A stretch of DNA of 64,000 nt from the NCBI RefSeq assembly GCF_002266285.1, contig NZ_NPMS01000008.1:81987-145986 (forward strand), given 5' to 3'. This DNA is from Virgibacillus indicus (GTDB taxonomy: Bacteria; Bacillota; Bacilli; Bacillales; Amphibacillaceae). Below are positions 33,971 to 41,820 of the stretch, piece by piece; positions within the stretch are counted from its first letter, which is position 1; each line of letters opens with the position of its first letter. The notes below the pieces were generated by a model. That model searched no databases. It was not told the DNA's origin and saw only the letters and a list, made by a program, of their open reading frames with translations. The translations under genes and the position numbers were made by a program.

Positions 33971-34528
33971 TTACGAAACTTCTTCTCCGCTTGAAATATC
34001 CTCCATTCCGGCAAATTGCTGATAGGATGCATAATGCTCCCTTGTTATAATAAATAAATCATATATTTCTTCCATTGGGTTAATTTGCTGATACACTTGA
34101 GGATATATCTCGTTACCAAGAGCCGCATATGGAAGCTTTAATACAGCTTTGAGGGAGCGGGTATTTGTTTTTCTCACTTTCATAAAAATACCCTCAATCC
34201 CATGATTGAAAAATAATTCATTAAAAAATTGCTCTTTCGCCTGTTTATTATAACCTTTTCCAAAGTAAGGCCGACCGATCCAGGTGGCAAGAAAACCGTG
34301 ATTTTCATGGATGTCGAATAAATTGATTGTGCCAATCGGCTGATAGTATTCATCCATAATCGTTCGGGAAATCAACTCTCCATTTTCTTCTGCATCCATT
34401 GTTTGTCTGGTAATAAAATAAAACTCATCACTTGTAGCTGCTTTCTGTCTTACATATGGAAATACATCTGGATGTGACATTAATTCAAAAAGTACTGGCA
34501 CCTCATGTAAATCACGTGTTTTCAGCAT
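33971..34528 (-). CDS. GNAT-family N-acetyltransferase (RimJ/RimL-like)
   Basis: 185-residue acetyltransferase using acetyl-CoA. Visible GNAT elements are the strand PIGTINLFDIHENHGFLATWIG, the RimL-like acetyl-CoA loop in GRPYFGKGYNKQAKEQFF and the conserved KVRKTNTRSLKAVLKL (N-x-xS-x-xxxxKL) near residue 140. Its substrate (ribosomal protein N-terminus, antibiotic or small amine) cannot be told. Its ribosome site GGAGGG is buried in a hairpin that ends in seven Ts directly before the ATG, and further upstream lies a tRNA-like fold (see 34534, 34595 and 34632). It is not part of the B. subtilis order here. Confidence 0.78.
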   Translation of the reverse strand: MLKTRDLHEVPVLFELMSHPDVFPYVRQKAATSDEFYFITRQTMDAEENGELISRTIMDEYYQPIGTINLFDIHENHGFLATWIGRPYFGKGYNKQAKEQFFNELFFNHGIEGIFMKVRKTNTRSLKAVLKLPYAALGNEIYPQVYQQINPMEEIYDLFIITREHYASYQQFAGMEDISSGEEVS

Positions 34529-34559
34529 AAAAAAACCCTCCTTATTTGCAGGGAGGGTT
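34529..34559 (-). promoter_or_regulatory. Terminator-like hairpin that hides the GNAT ribosome site
   Basis: On the minus strand AACCCTCC pairs with GGAGGGTT (8 bp, loop of 10) and is followed by seven Ts that run into the ATG. The descending arm is the Shine-Dalgarno sequence. It can therefore act as an attenuator, a translation block, or both. Confidence 0.6.
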
Positions 34560-34594
34560 ACCTAAATTTCCATAAGGAATCTAGTTAGTCAGGG

Positions 34595-34643
34595 CCCACC
34601 CTCGAATTTTTAGTTAACGTTCAACAAAAAAATTCGGGGTGGG
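34595..34643 (-). other. 16-bp stem competing with the T-arm of the tRNA-like element
   Basis: On the plus strand CCCACCCTCGAATTTTT (34595-34611) and AAAAATTCGGGGTGGG (34628-34643) pair over 16 bp with one bulge. Bases 34632-34643 are also the T-stem and acceptor of the tRNA-like fold at 34632-34700, so the two structures exclude each other. Confidence 0.6.
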
Positions 34644-34700
34644 AATCGAACCCACTAGAACCAGCTTAACACTGGTGGCGCACCATTTGCCTTCCCTATT
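34632..34700 (-). ncRNA. tRNA-like cloverleaf (pseudo-tRNA or leader RNA)
   Basis: Read on the minus strand. The T-arm is canonical, GTGGG-TTCGATT-CCCAC (34639-34655). The anticodon-like arm is ACCAG-TGTTAAG-CTGGT (34660-34676), joined by a 4-nt variable loop. The D-arm is GGC-AAATGGTGC-GCC with the invariant GG pair (34677-34691). The acceptor pairing AATAGGG with CCCGAAT has two mismatches, position 33 is G instead of U, position 8 is not U, and no CCA is encoded. It is probably not a working elongator tRNA. It lies about 100 nt upstream of the GNAT start on the same strand, and the 298-base gap 34529-34826 is otherwise empty of genes. Confidence 0.5.
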
Positions 34701-34826
34701 TAATTCTTTAGTTTCGTCGTATTCATTTTCATCTCTTTCAGATTTGATACTTATATTTTACAATCATTTTTTTAAAATGTGAATCCTTTTTTTCAACTTT
34801 TAAGGAAAAAATTTCGACAAAGCAAT

Positions 34827-35723
34827 TTACAATTTTTTCAATAAAGCGTCTCTCAATGCTTCCTCTAAATAGGGGTAATCAAATTGGAAATTATAATCCA
34901 TTGCTTTCTGCGGCAATACATACTGTCCCTTACGAATCAGCAGACTCATTTCACCGAGCGCTGTATATATGAAAAGAGAGGGAGTGGTGAACCAGTGTGG
35001 CCGTTTCAATACCTTTGCCAAAACTTTAGTAAAATCTTTATTACGCTTTGGGTGTGGTGCAGTTACATTGACAGGCCCGCTTATATTCTTATTAGCAATG
35101 CAAAATTGAATAAGCTTAACAGCATCTTCAACATGAACCCATGACATCCACTGTTCGCCATTTCCAATTTTTCCACCGGCGAACATTTTAACAGGCAGCG
35201 CCATATAAGGCAGTGCACCCTCATTTCCTAAAATAACTCCGAACCTTGTAAATACTGTGCGCACACCAAGATCCTCCGCCCGCTTCGCAGTTTTTTCCCA
35301 TTCCACGGATACCTTTGATAAAAAATCCTGCCCAGCCTGTGCAGTTGCTTCAGTATAGATAAGATCCTCTGAAGTTCCATAAAATCCTACTGCTGAACCA
35401 CTTATGAAGACCTCTGGTTTTTTGTGCAGCTTTTTCATTAGTTCAACCATTTTTTTCGTAGTATTTATTCTGCTGTTTAAGATGGATTCTTTTTTCGATT
35501 TTGTCCAGTAGCCAAATAAAGATTCACCGGCAAGATTAATAACTGCATGGATAGCGGGGAGCTTTTCTGCTGGATAATCATAACTGATAAAGGTTGTTTT
35601 TTCTTTGTTTGTAAAGTTGTCCGGACTTCTTGTAAGTATGTAGACATGGTGATTATCTTCAAGAAGTGAGGATGTGAGGGATTTTCCAACAAATCCGGTT
35701 CCTCCGGAAATTAATATATTCAA
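34827..35723 (-). CDS. yfhF: TIGR01777-family epimerase-like protein YfhF
   Basis: 298-residue extended SDR protein. It has the Rossmann motif GGTGFVGK at residues 7-14, the INLAGESLFGYW segment, ISGSAVGFYG and the WMSWVHVEDAV stretch typical of the SulA/YfhF group, followed by the C-terminal DUF1731-like region ending in LRDALLKKL. It is annotated as a nucleoside-diphosphate sugar epimerase on family grounds, but no substrate is established. It is divergent from recX, as in the conserved Bacillus yfhE-yfhF-recX order. Confidence 0.88.
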   Translation of the reverse strand: MNILISGGTGFVGKSLTSSLLEDNHHVYILTRSPDNFTNKEKTTFISYDYPAEKLPAIHAVINLAGESLFGYWTKSKKESILNSRINTTKKMVELMKKLHKKPEVFISGSAVGFYGTSEDLIYTEATAQAGQDFLSKVSVEWEKTAKRAEDLGVRTVFTRFGVILGNEGALPYMALPVKMFAGGKIGNGEQWMSWVHVEDAVKLIQFCIANKNISGPVNVTAPHPKRNKDFTKVLAKVLKRPHWFTTPSLFIYTALGEMSLLIRKGQYVLPQKAMDYNFQFDYPYLEEALRDALLKKL

Positions 35724-35834
35724 GGTACAGCCCTCCTTAACGTATATATCATTAGTATATGCAGGGATTGACGATTTTTACGGTAGTGTCCGGGAAAATT
35801 TTCGTGCTACAATAAGGGAAAGGGGTGAGAAACA

Positions 35835-36650
35835 ATGCGAAAAATTACCCGGATCACTACACAAAAGAAAAGTAAGAATCGGTATAATATCTTTTTGAAT
35901 GATGGCCAAGACGAAACGTTTGGCTTCGGTGTAGATGAAGCTATATTAATTGAATATAGGCTTCGAAAAGGTCTTGAATTGGACGATTCCATGATCGACA
36001 CACTCATCCAAAAAGATACGGTACATAAGACATATACCCAAGCTATCCATTTTTTAAGCTACCGAATGCGAACAAAAAAAGAAATTTATGATTATCTGGT
36101 AAAAAAAGAAACGGAACCAGAGAATATTGACTGGATTATGGAGAAATTGGATAAGCAAAACCTGATTGATGATCATCTATTTGCTGAAATGTTTGTCAGA
36201 ACGAGAATCAATACATCATCCAAAGGTCCACTGCTCATAAAGAAAGAACTGATCGAAAAAGGTGTAGCCGCATCGATAGCAGATAAAGCGATCAGCGGCT
36301 ATCCGTATGAGATTCAGTATAAAAAAGTTTCCAAACTGATTGATAAAAAGTTAAATACAGCTAAAAAGGATGCCTTCCGCAAAAAAATTCAACAGCTTCA
36401 AGGTACCCTGCTGCAAAAAGGCTTCACACAGGACGTGATCAAAGATGCTTTAGCAGATGTAAGTGAAGAAAAAGATGAAGCTGCGGAATGGGATGCAATC
36501 GTTTTTCAAGGAGAGAAGCTGAATAAAAAACATCAAAGAAAGCTGGAAGGTTATGATTTACGGAATAAGGTAAAGACGAGTTTATTTCAAAAAGGATTTT
36601 CTATGGAATTGATTAATCGTTATTTGGATGGAAATCTTGATGATTATTGA
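35835..36650 (+). CDS. recX: Regulatory protein RecX
   Basis: 271-residue RecX, which modulates RecA filament growth. It consists of tandem three-helix repeats; the first is marked by FLSYRMRTKKEIYDYL near residue 75, the second by LIDDHLFAEMFVRTRI near 110. The long Firmicute form is typical (B. subtilis YfhG/RecX, about 264 residues). AAGGGGTGAG precedes the ATG. It is divergent from yfhF with about 110 bp between; no LexA-like box was noticed in that gap. Confidence 0.9.
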   Translation: MRKITRITTQKKSKNRYNIFLNDGQDETFGFGVDEAILIEYRLRKGLELDDSMIDTLIQKDTVHKTYTQAIHFLSYRMRTKKEIYDYLVKKETEPENIDWIMEKLDKQNLIDDHLFAEMFVRTRINTSSKGPLLIKKELIEKGVAASIADKAISGYPYEIQYKKVSKLIDKKLNTAKKDAFRKKIQQLQGTLLQKGFTQDVIKDALADVSEEKDEAAEWDAIVFQGEKLNKKHQRKLEGYDLRNKVKTSLFQKGFSMELINRYLDGNLDDY

Positions 36651-36717
36651 ATTAAATAGGGCAGCTTATAACTCGCTAAAAAATCATCTCTTTCCCATTC
36701 GCTACTAAAAAACAAGC

Positions 36718-36762
36718 AGTGGAATCTAAGAATTTCCCATTGCTTTATAAACTGATTCCACT
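36718..36762 (-). terminator. Likely terminator of the gerA-type operon
   Basis: AGTGGAATC (36718-36726) pairs with GATTCCACT (36754-36762); on the minus strand the hairpin is followed by GCTTGTTTTTT. It overlaps the last codons of the C gene. Confidence 0.6.
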
Positions 36763-37857
36763 ACTTCTAACATTGACTTTTACCTTTGGATTAACAAGGA
36801 TATGCTCATAATAATTTTCTCCCTTTATTTCTTTCCATATAGATGGATGAAAGGCAATGAGTTCTCTGCCTAATCCAAGTACGTCACTTTGATTAGCTGC
36901 AAGTTTTTTGAACAGAGCATCCGCTTTTTCAGTGAGAATCTTTGATAATCGTTTTTCCAAAAAATTGACCATTTCCTGTTTATCTAAATGATCTGGGGGA
37001 TAGTCAACAATCTCCACGTCCAATTGCAGCATAATATCAGCATGTACCTTTTCTTGTTTTTCCAGGTTAAGTTTTCTTGATACGCTTTTTACATTATAGC
37101 TGACGGATACATCATCTTTTTTATCTAACTGTTCTGTTAAAAGTGCTTTTTTGGATTGTGTTTCCATAAATAATAATAGCAAAGTACTTTCATCAGGGGT
37201 AAGGAACTGTCCGGTAAAGCTGTGGTCATGAAAAAGAGCAGCCCCACTTATTCTAACTTCATTATCTTCCTCGTCCTTGCTCAAATAAGGGAGCATGAAA
37301 TCTTTTCCTTCATCAAACAAATAGGTGCGAATCGATCTTAGTGTAATATCCTGGATCTCCGAATGTATTTCACTGCTGTGAATCAATTCGTACAGGTATT
37401 CCCCTTTTTCAACTTCATTTTCGGATAAATGGGTAATTATCTCATTTGCACTGCTATCTGTCACAGCAATTTTGGCGTTTATATCCACCCTTGGATCCCG
37501 GTAAAGAGGATCCAGCACATTGTAAATATCACCTTTGGCTACCTCGATTCCTAAGATTAAAGCTCTTCCTTTTGCGGGATCGTAATTACCAGGTACGCTT
37601 CGATCAATTGTCATGCTTGCCTCTTTTATCGAACCTCCTTTTCCAGTTACCAGTTCATTCGATATGGATATTTCCCCCCTGCTTGACTCACTAATATTCA
37701 TATCTCTAATAATTGAAGTTGTTTGATAATCACCATTCTCATCCAAGTCAAAACCTGATAAATACACGGTACGGGAATTCTTTAGAAGTCTTTCATCCCA
37801 GCACCCAGTTAGTAATGGAAGAATAAAGAAGATTAAAAAGAGCTCAGTTTTTCTCAT
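36745..37857 (-). CDS. Spore germination lipoprotein, Ger(x)C family
   Basis: 370-residue C subunit of a GerA-type nutrient germinant receptor in the spore inner membrane. The signal peptide ends in a lipobox, LLTGC, with the lipidated Cys at residue 19 followed by WDER, the family's usual start. The C-terminal domain has the expected FKKLAANQSDVLGLGRELIAFHPSIWKE motif region. It begins 14 bases inside the end of the B gene, so the operon is tightly coupled. Because the B gene is interrupted, this receptor may be incomplete. Confidence 0.88.
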   Translation of the reverse strand: MRKTELFLIFFILPLLTGCWDERLLKNSRTVYLSGFDLDENGDYQTTSIIRDMNISESSRGEISISNELVTGKGGSIKEASMTIDRSVPGNYDPAKGRALILGIEVAKGDIYNVLDPLYRDPRVDINAKIAVTDSSANEIITHLSENEVEKGEYLYELIHSSEIHSEIQDITLRSIRTYLFDEGKDFMLPYLSKDEEDNEVRISGAALFHDHSFTGQFLTPDESTLLLLFMETQSKKALLTEQLDKKDDVSVSYNVKSVSRKLNLEKQEKVHADIMLQLDVEIVDYPPDHLDKQEMVNFLEKRLSKILTEKADALFKKLAANQSDVLGLGRELIAFHPSIWKEIKGENYYEHILVNPKVKVNVRSSGISL

Positions 37858-38947
37858 AGGTCGATGCCGCCTCTCTTTTAAAAGTAATTGTTATTATAAG
37901 CAGCAGGATAGGGATAATAATGCCAAAAATTAAACTTAAATGCTTTAACCATTTTTCAAGTAAGGTAATCTCCATATAATAAAATATCATTGAAACGATA
38001 AGGACGAATGTTCCAGATAGTATCACAGCAAATTTATGTTTGATACGGATTAATTTACTTATTCCCATACTTGCTGAAAAGGAGTAGCTGATAATAGTAG
38101 TAAAAACTATCAGACCCCAGAAAGAAAGAAATATTAAATCTAATCGGCTTAACATTCTTATATCTATTGCACTTAGTATGTATAGAACCGGTTCCGACGT
38201 GATTTTTATTTCTTCAGGACTAAGCATTACGGTACTTAGAATCACAATATACGTTAAAAAAATGGTTACAAATAATACTGCTTAAAAAGCTCCTTTTAGT
38301 GCTGAAATATTTTTAGACTGCTTTATAAAAGCAAAATAAATAAGTAATGTTTCAAACCCTATGAAGGATATCATTGAATCACTTGTACTTTTAAGAATAT
38401 TCCATCCACCACTGGAACCAATAGGGAAGAGATAGCGAACATCTATAGATTGATCACCATAAACAAAAAACGTAATGAAGAATAAAAACAGGATGAATAT
38501 GAATAGGAAAGAAAATAAAGATATCACATTTTTTATCTTACAAATACTTCCATAAATAAGTAGAACGAATACTATCAAAAATAATACCCATCCTGGAGTT
38601 TCAGGGAGTATCCATCGTTTCAAGGTATCCGCATATATAATGAAGATATAACAAATCATTGACAGCAGGTAAATAATATATATAAAATTTAATACAGTTC
38701 CAGAAGTTTTCCCCAAAATTACTTTAGAAAAATCAAATAAGGTAAGATTGGGGAACTTTATGCAAAGTAACCAGATAAGCAGTACAATTAGTTGAATAAA
38801 AAATCCAGAAATTAAAATGGAAATCCATCCATCACTGCCCGCTGCGTGATGTGTTTGATGAGGTAATGATAACAAGCCTACACCAATCATCGTTTGCACC
38901 AGCACAATAAATAAATTTACAGAACTAAAACGGCTCTTCACTTTCAT
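37844..38947 (-). pseudogene. GerB-type germinant receptor subunit with in-frame stop
   Basis: The whole frame is 368 codons, the normal length for the amino-acid-permease-like B subunit (about 10 helices). It is split by a single TAA at codon 222 (bases 38282-38284) just after SALKGAF. Translation would continue in the same frame as AVLFVTIFLTYIVILSTV, so no shift or deletion is involved; one substitution suffices. The N-terminal part (221 residues) and the C-terminal part (readable from a GTG at 38245, 133 residues) both look intact. It overlaps the A gene by 23 bases and the C gene by 14. Either a recent pseudogene, a polymorphism or a sequence error. Confidence 0.85.
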
Positions 38948-40415
38948 CTAATTTCCACTTCCTCGATTGTTTTTCTTGCTTATAATGAGGTGAACTTTTA
39001 GAGTGCTTATACATCATCCAAGAAGGAACACGAAGGATAGTATCTTTAAAATCCTCCATGTTCAATGGAACAAAAGGTGAAAAATATGGAAGACCGAATG
39101 AAGTAAGGCGTGACAAGTGAATTAACACAAATAACACTCCAATGACAATTCCAAAAAAGCCAAATGTAGCTGCCAATAGCATTAAAGGAAATCCTAAGAC
39201 ACGAATTGAGCTGCTCATTTCTAGATTTGGCTGAACAAATGATGAGACCGATGTTAATGCAACAACTATAAGCCCGCCATAGGAGACAATTCCTGCCTCA
39301 ACCATTGCTGTTCCTACAACTAGCCCTCCGACGATCCCAAAAGTCGTGGCGACGGAGGGTGGCAGTCGAATGGACGCTTCTCTAAGCAACTCTAAGGAAA
39401 GCTGCATAATCATTAACTCTATAAATGGCCGAAATGGTACGTAGCTCAACGAAGACTGCAGCGAATAAACAAGCTCCAAAGGAATTACCTCATAATGGAA
39501 TGAAACGAAAGCAATATATAATGCCGGTAGAATAAGTGCAATGATATAGCTGAATAGACGTATAAATCTAAAAAATGAACCTAACCACCAACGGGTAATA
39601 TAGTCATCTGGTGTTTGAAAGAACGTCATAAATGTTGCTGGCAATATAATTACAGTAGGACTTCCATCTATAATTAAAGCAACCCTTCCGTCCTTTAAAT
39701 TAGCAGAAGAGCGATCTGGCCGTTCCGTAAGTAAAAGCTGGGGAAATGGAGTAACTGTATGATCTTCAATGCAATCCTGAATATCTCCTGCTGATCGGAT
39801 GGAATCAAGCGTAATACTTTTTATACGTTGTTCAACCTTTTTGATGATTTCCGGATCTGCCACATGATCCAAATAAATTAGTGATACATTCGTTGTTGTT
39901 GAGGAACCCAATGTATAATTTTTAACCGTGAAACCTGGTGATTTTGTTACAGTACGGAGTAAAAAAATGTTTTTGTCTAAGCTTTCAACAAAACCTACTT
40001 TTGCCCCAAGGATTGTTTTTTCTATGATAGGCTCTGAAACTTCTCTATCGGTTGATGCGTTCGTTTTCAGCAGGAATCCTTCACTATTCCTGCCTTTTTT
40101 TATTAGCAGACAATAACCATCTAATAATCCGTTGATGGCTATTTTATTACTTTTGGCAGTGCTGATCTCCTGGCTATATAGTTCATTTAAAATATTGTTG
40201 TTTTCCATTTTTGTAAGCGGTTTAATTATTTTTGATTCAAGCTTTTCCTGATCAACTAATGAATTGATGTAAAGGATAATATAGATTTGATTATTGCTAT
40301 GTATTTCACGGTCTTTTAAATCGCTGGTATGATTTAATTGAGTTTTAATTGTATCAATTGAGAAATCTGCTTGATTCATCATAGGTTTTTTAAATTTATT
40401 TCTTTTACGCCGCAT
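38925..40415 (-). CDS. Spore germination protein, GerA family (A subunit)
   Basis: 496-residue A subunit of a nutrient germinant receptor. A large N-terminal hydrophilic domain (to about residue 240) precedes about five to six helices. Family motifs include SLIYLDHVADPEII, RVALIIDGSPTVIILP and the conserved PFRPFIELMIMQLSLELLREASIRLP, in segments. ATG chosen at 40415, with AGGGTG upstream; in-frame codons further upstream encode an unrelated hydrophobic stretch. A good sigma-G-type promoter precedes it, so expression in the forespore is expected. It heads an A-B-C operon inserted between recX and yfhH relative to B. subtilis. Confidence 0.88.
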   Translation of the reverse strand: MRRKRNKFKKPMMNQADFSIDTIKTQLNHTSDLKDREIHSNNQIYIILYINSLVDQEKLESKIIKPLTKMENNNILNELYSQEISTAKSNKIAINGLLDGYCLLIKKGRNSEGFLLKTNASTDREVSEPIIEKTILGAKVGFVESLDKNIFLLRTVTKSPGFTVKNYTLGSSTTTNVSLIYLDHVADPEIIKKVEQRIKSITLDSIRSAGDIQDCIEDHTVTPFPQLLLTERPDRSSANLKDGRVALIIDGSPTVIILPATFMTFFQTPDDYITRWWLGSFFRFIRLFSYIIALILPALYIAFVSFHYEVIPLELVYSLQSSLSYVPFRPFIELMIMQLSLELLREASIRLPPSVATTFGIVGGLVVGTAMVEAGIVSYGGLIVVALTSVSSFVQPNLEMSSSIRVLGFPLMLLAATFGFFGIVIGVLFVLIHLSRLTSFGLPYFSPFVPLNMEDFKDTILRVPSWMMYKHSKSSPHYKQEKQSRKWKLDESEEPF

Positions 40416-40445
40416 TGCTGCACACCCTATTAACCATTTTGGTAG

Positions 40446-40474
40446 TAGTATGTGGAATTTGAAAGTAATCATAC
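40446..40474 (-). promoter_or_regulatory. Sigma-G-type promoter of the gerA-like operon
   Basis: On the minus strand GTATG, a 17-nt spacer and CATACTA match the forespore sigma-G pattern (GHATR and CATWHTA). The expected transcript start lies about 25 nt before the ATG at 40415, leaving room for the AGGGTG ribosome site. Confidence 0.65.
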
Positions 40475-40634
40475 GAAAGGGAAGATAAAAAGCTGCTTTA
40501 ATCAGAAAGCAGGGGTCTCAAATGGTGTAAATTACTAGAATCAGAAGTGGAACAATATAATAGAGGATAATTGTAAAACTGTGAGGAGCTTAGTGAGCTT
40601 TCAAGCATTATTGGTTCTTGCCCCCATAAAAATA

Positions 40635-40663
40635 GGAGGCAGCATATAAAACTCTCTGCCTCC
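40635..40663 (-). terminator. Intrinsic terminator of the SDR gene
   Basis: GGAGGCAG and CTGCCTCC form an 8-bp perfect stem; on the minus strand it is followed by TATTTTTAT. It lies directly after the SDR stop. Confidence 0.8.
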
Positions 40664-40669
40664 AGCATA

Positions 40670-41329
40670 TTAGCGATCAATAATAATTTCTTTTCTGCCA
40701 TCATCTTCGCTGAAAATTTGCTCTGCCACAATTTCCGGACCTTTTAACTTGGAAGGGTTATCTACATGGGTTGAGTTTTCCCAGAACGGTGTGTTCATCC
40801 CGCCCATATATACTGCCGTAATAGAAAGTGGCTCATCCTCCCATTCCTGCTGCAGGCTTTCTGTAAAACCTCGTACAGCAAATTTGCTTGCACAGTAAAT
40901 GGATTCATTCACTTTTCCCCTAAGACCGGCAGTTGAAATAATTGTTAGTATTCTTCCTTTGCTTTCTCTGATCAAGGGAAGAGCTGATTGTACTGTGAAA
41001 ATTGTTCCTTTTACATTGGTGTCCAGTGTTTTTTCAATTTCATCAACCCGGTAATCATCCACCGGACCGAAAATACCTATTCCTGCATTATTAATAAATA
41101 CATCCAGCTGACCGATTTGCTGAAAAGCAATGCTGACAGAAGCCTGCTCACTGACATCACATAAAATGATTTCGGCCTGACCTCCTGCATCGTCGATTTC
41201 GCTTTTCACCAAATGTAATTTATTATCGGTTCTGCCTAATAAAAAAACTTCATATCCATTTTTTGCATATTGAAGTGCCAAGGCGCGGCCAAGTCCACTT
41301 CCAGCACCAGTTATTGCAACATTTGGCAT
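40670..41329 (-). CDS. Short-chain dehydrogenase/reductase
   Basis: 219-residue classical SDR. NAD(P) motif TGAGSGLGRA at residues about 7-16, NNAGIG near 83, catalytic Ser in ISTAG and Tyr-Lys in YCASK (near 145-149). The ATG at 41329 is preceded by AGGAGG; the frame extends back to 41389 without a ribosome site. In B. subtilis another SDR, FabL (YgaA), lies in this chromosomal area, but this sequence lacks FabL features and is better called a generic SDR. Substrate unknown. Confidence 0.85.
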   Translation of the reverse strand: MPNVAITGAGSGLGRALALQYAKNGYEVFLLGRTDNKLHLVKSEIDDAGGQAEIILCDVSEQASVSIAFQQIGQLDVFINNAGIGIFGPVDDYRVDEIEKTLDTNVKGTIFTVQSALPLIRESKGRILTIISTAGLRGKVNESIYCASKFAVRGFTESLQQEWEDEPLSITAVYMGGMNTPFWENSTHVDNPSKLKGPEIVAEQIFSEDDGRKEIIIDR

Positions 41330-41432
41330 TGCTTTTCCTCCTGTATTATAGATAAGTATGAGTAACATCATTTCCATTGTCCTAAACAATTGGTAAAATG
41401 TAAAATGAAAGGCTGGAAGGGGAAGATGACAA

Positions 41433-41768
41433 ATGAATTATCGATACAGTGATTATTCCATTGAGCAGTTGTATGCAGAAATAGGAAAGCTCAAGGAAAA
41501 GGCACAAAAGGCAGAACAGCTTGGAAATATAAGTGAAGTATCCATTAATGAAAGAAAAATGCAGGTAGCATTAGCATATACACTTAACCCGAAGGAATTT
41601 GAAGACGGGGAAAGATATGAGCTGAAAATGGAACCGGGCTACAATTTTAAAATTAATTATGTAAATGGTGTATTTGCCTGGGGCCATCGGATAAATCTTT
41701 TAGATGAAGAGTATGAAAAAGAAGAAGCGATTCCTATTTCGCTGTTAGGTGATAAGCTGAAAAAATAA
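41433..41768 (+). CDS. yfhH: YfhH family (DUF1811) protein
   Basis: 111-residue cytosolic protein. The start MNYRYSDYSIEQLYAEIGKL and the compact all-helix then beta layout fit the YfhH family, whose B. subtilis member is of similar length and lies just after recX. No enzymatic function is known. GGAAGGGGAAG precedes the start; an ATG 7 nt earlier is in another frame and stops at once. A hairpin terminator follows. Confidence 0.82.
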   Translation: MNYRYSDYSIEQLYAEIGKLKEKAQKAEQLGNISEVSINERKMQVALAYTLNPKEFEDGERYELKMEPGYNFKINYVNGVFAWGHRINLLDEEYEKEEAIPISLLGDKLKK

Positions 41769-41772
41769 GAAA

Positions 41773-41804
41773 AACAGCAGGTGAAATAATACCTGCTGTT
41801 CTAT
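41773..41804. terminator. Bidirectional intrinsic terminator
   Basis: AACAGCAGGT / ACCTGCTGTT stem between the convergent yfhH and yfhP genes, with A/T tracts on both sides. Confidence 0.8.
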
Positions 41805-41820
41805 TTTGGCTTAAGAATTA

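Noticed and set aside
34589..34602. T-box riboswitch (AGGGTGG on the minus strand near the tRNA-like element)
   Set aside because: The match stops after AGGGTGG; the following ACCGCG and specifier-loop features are missing.
34632..34700. Functional elongator tRNA gene
   Set aside because: U33 and U8 are replaced, the acceptor has two mismatches, position 26 is missing and no sensible anticodon can be assigned.
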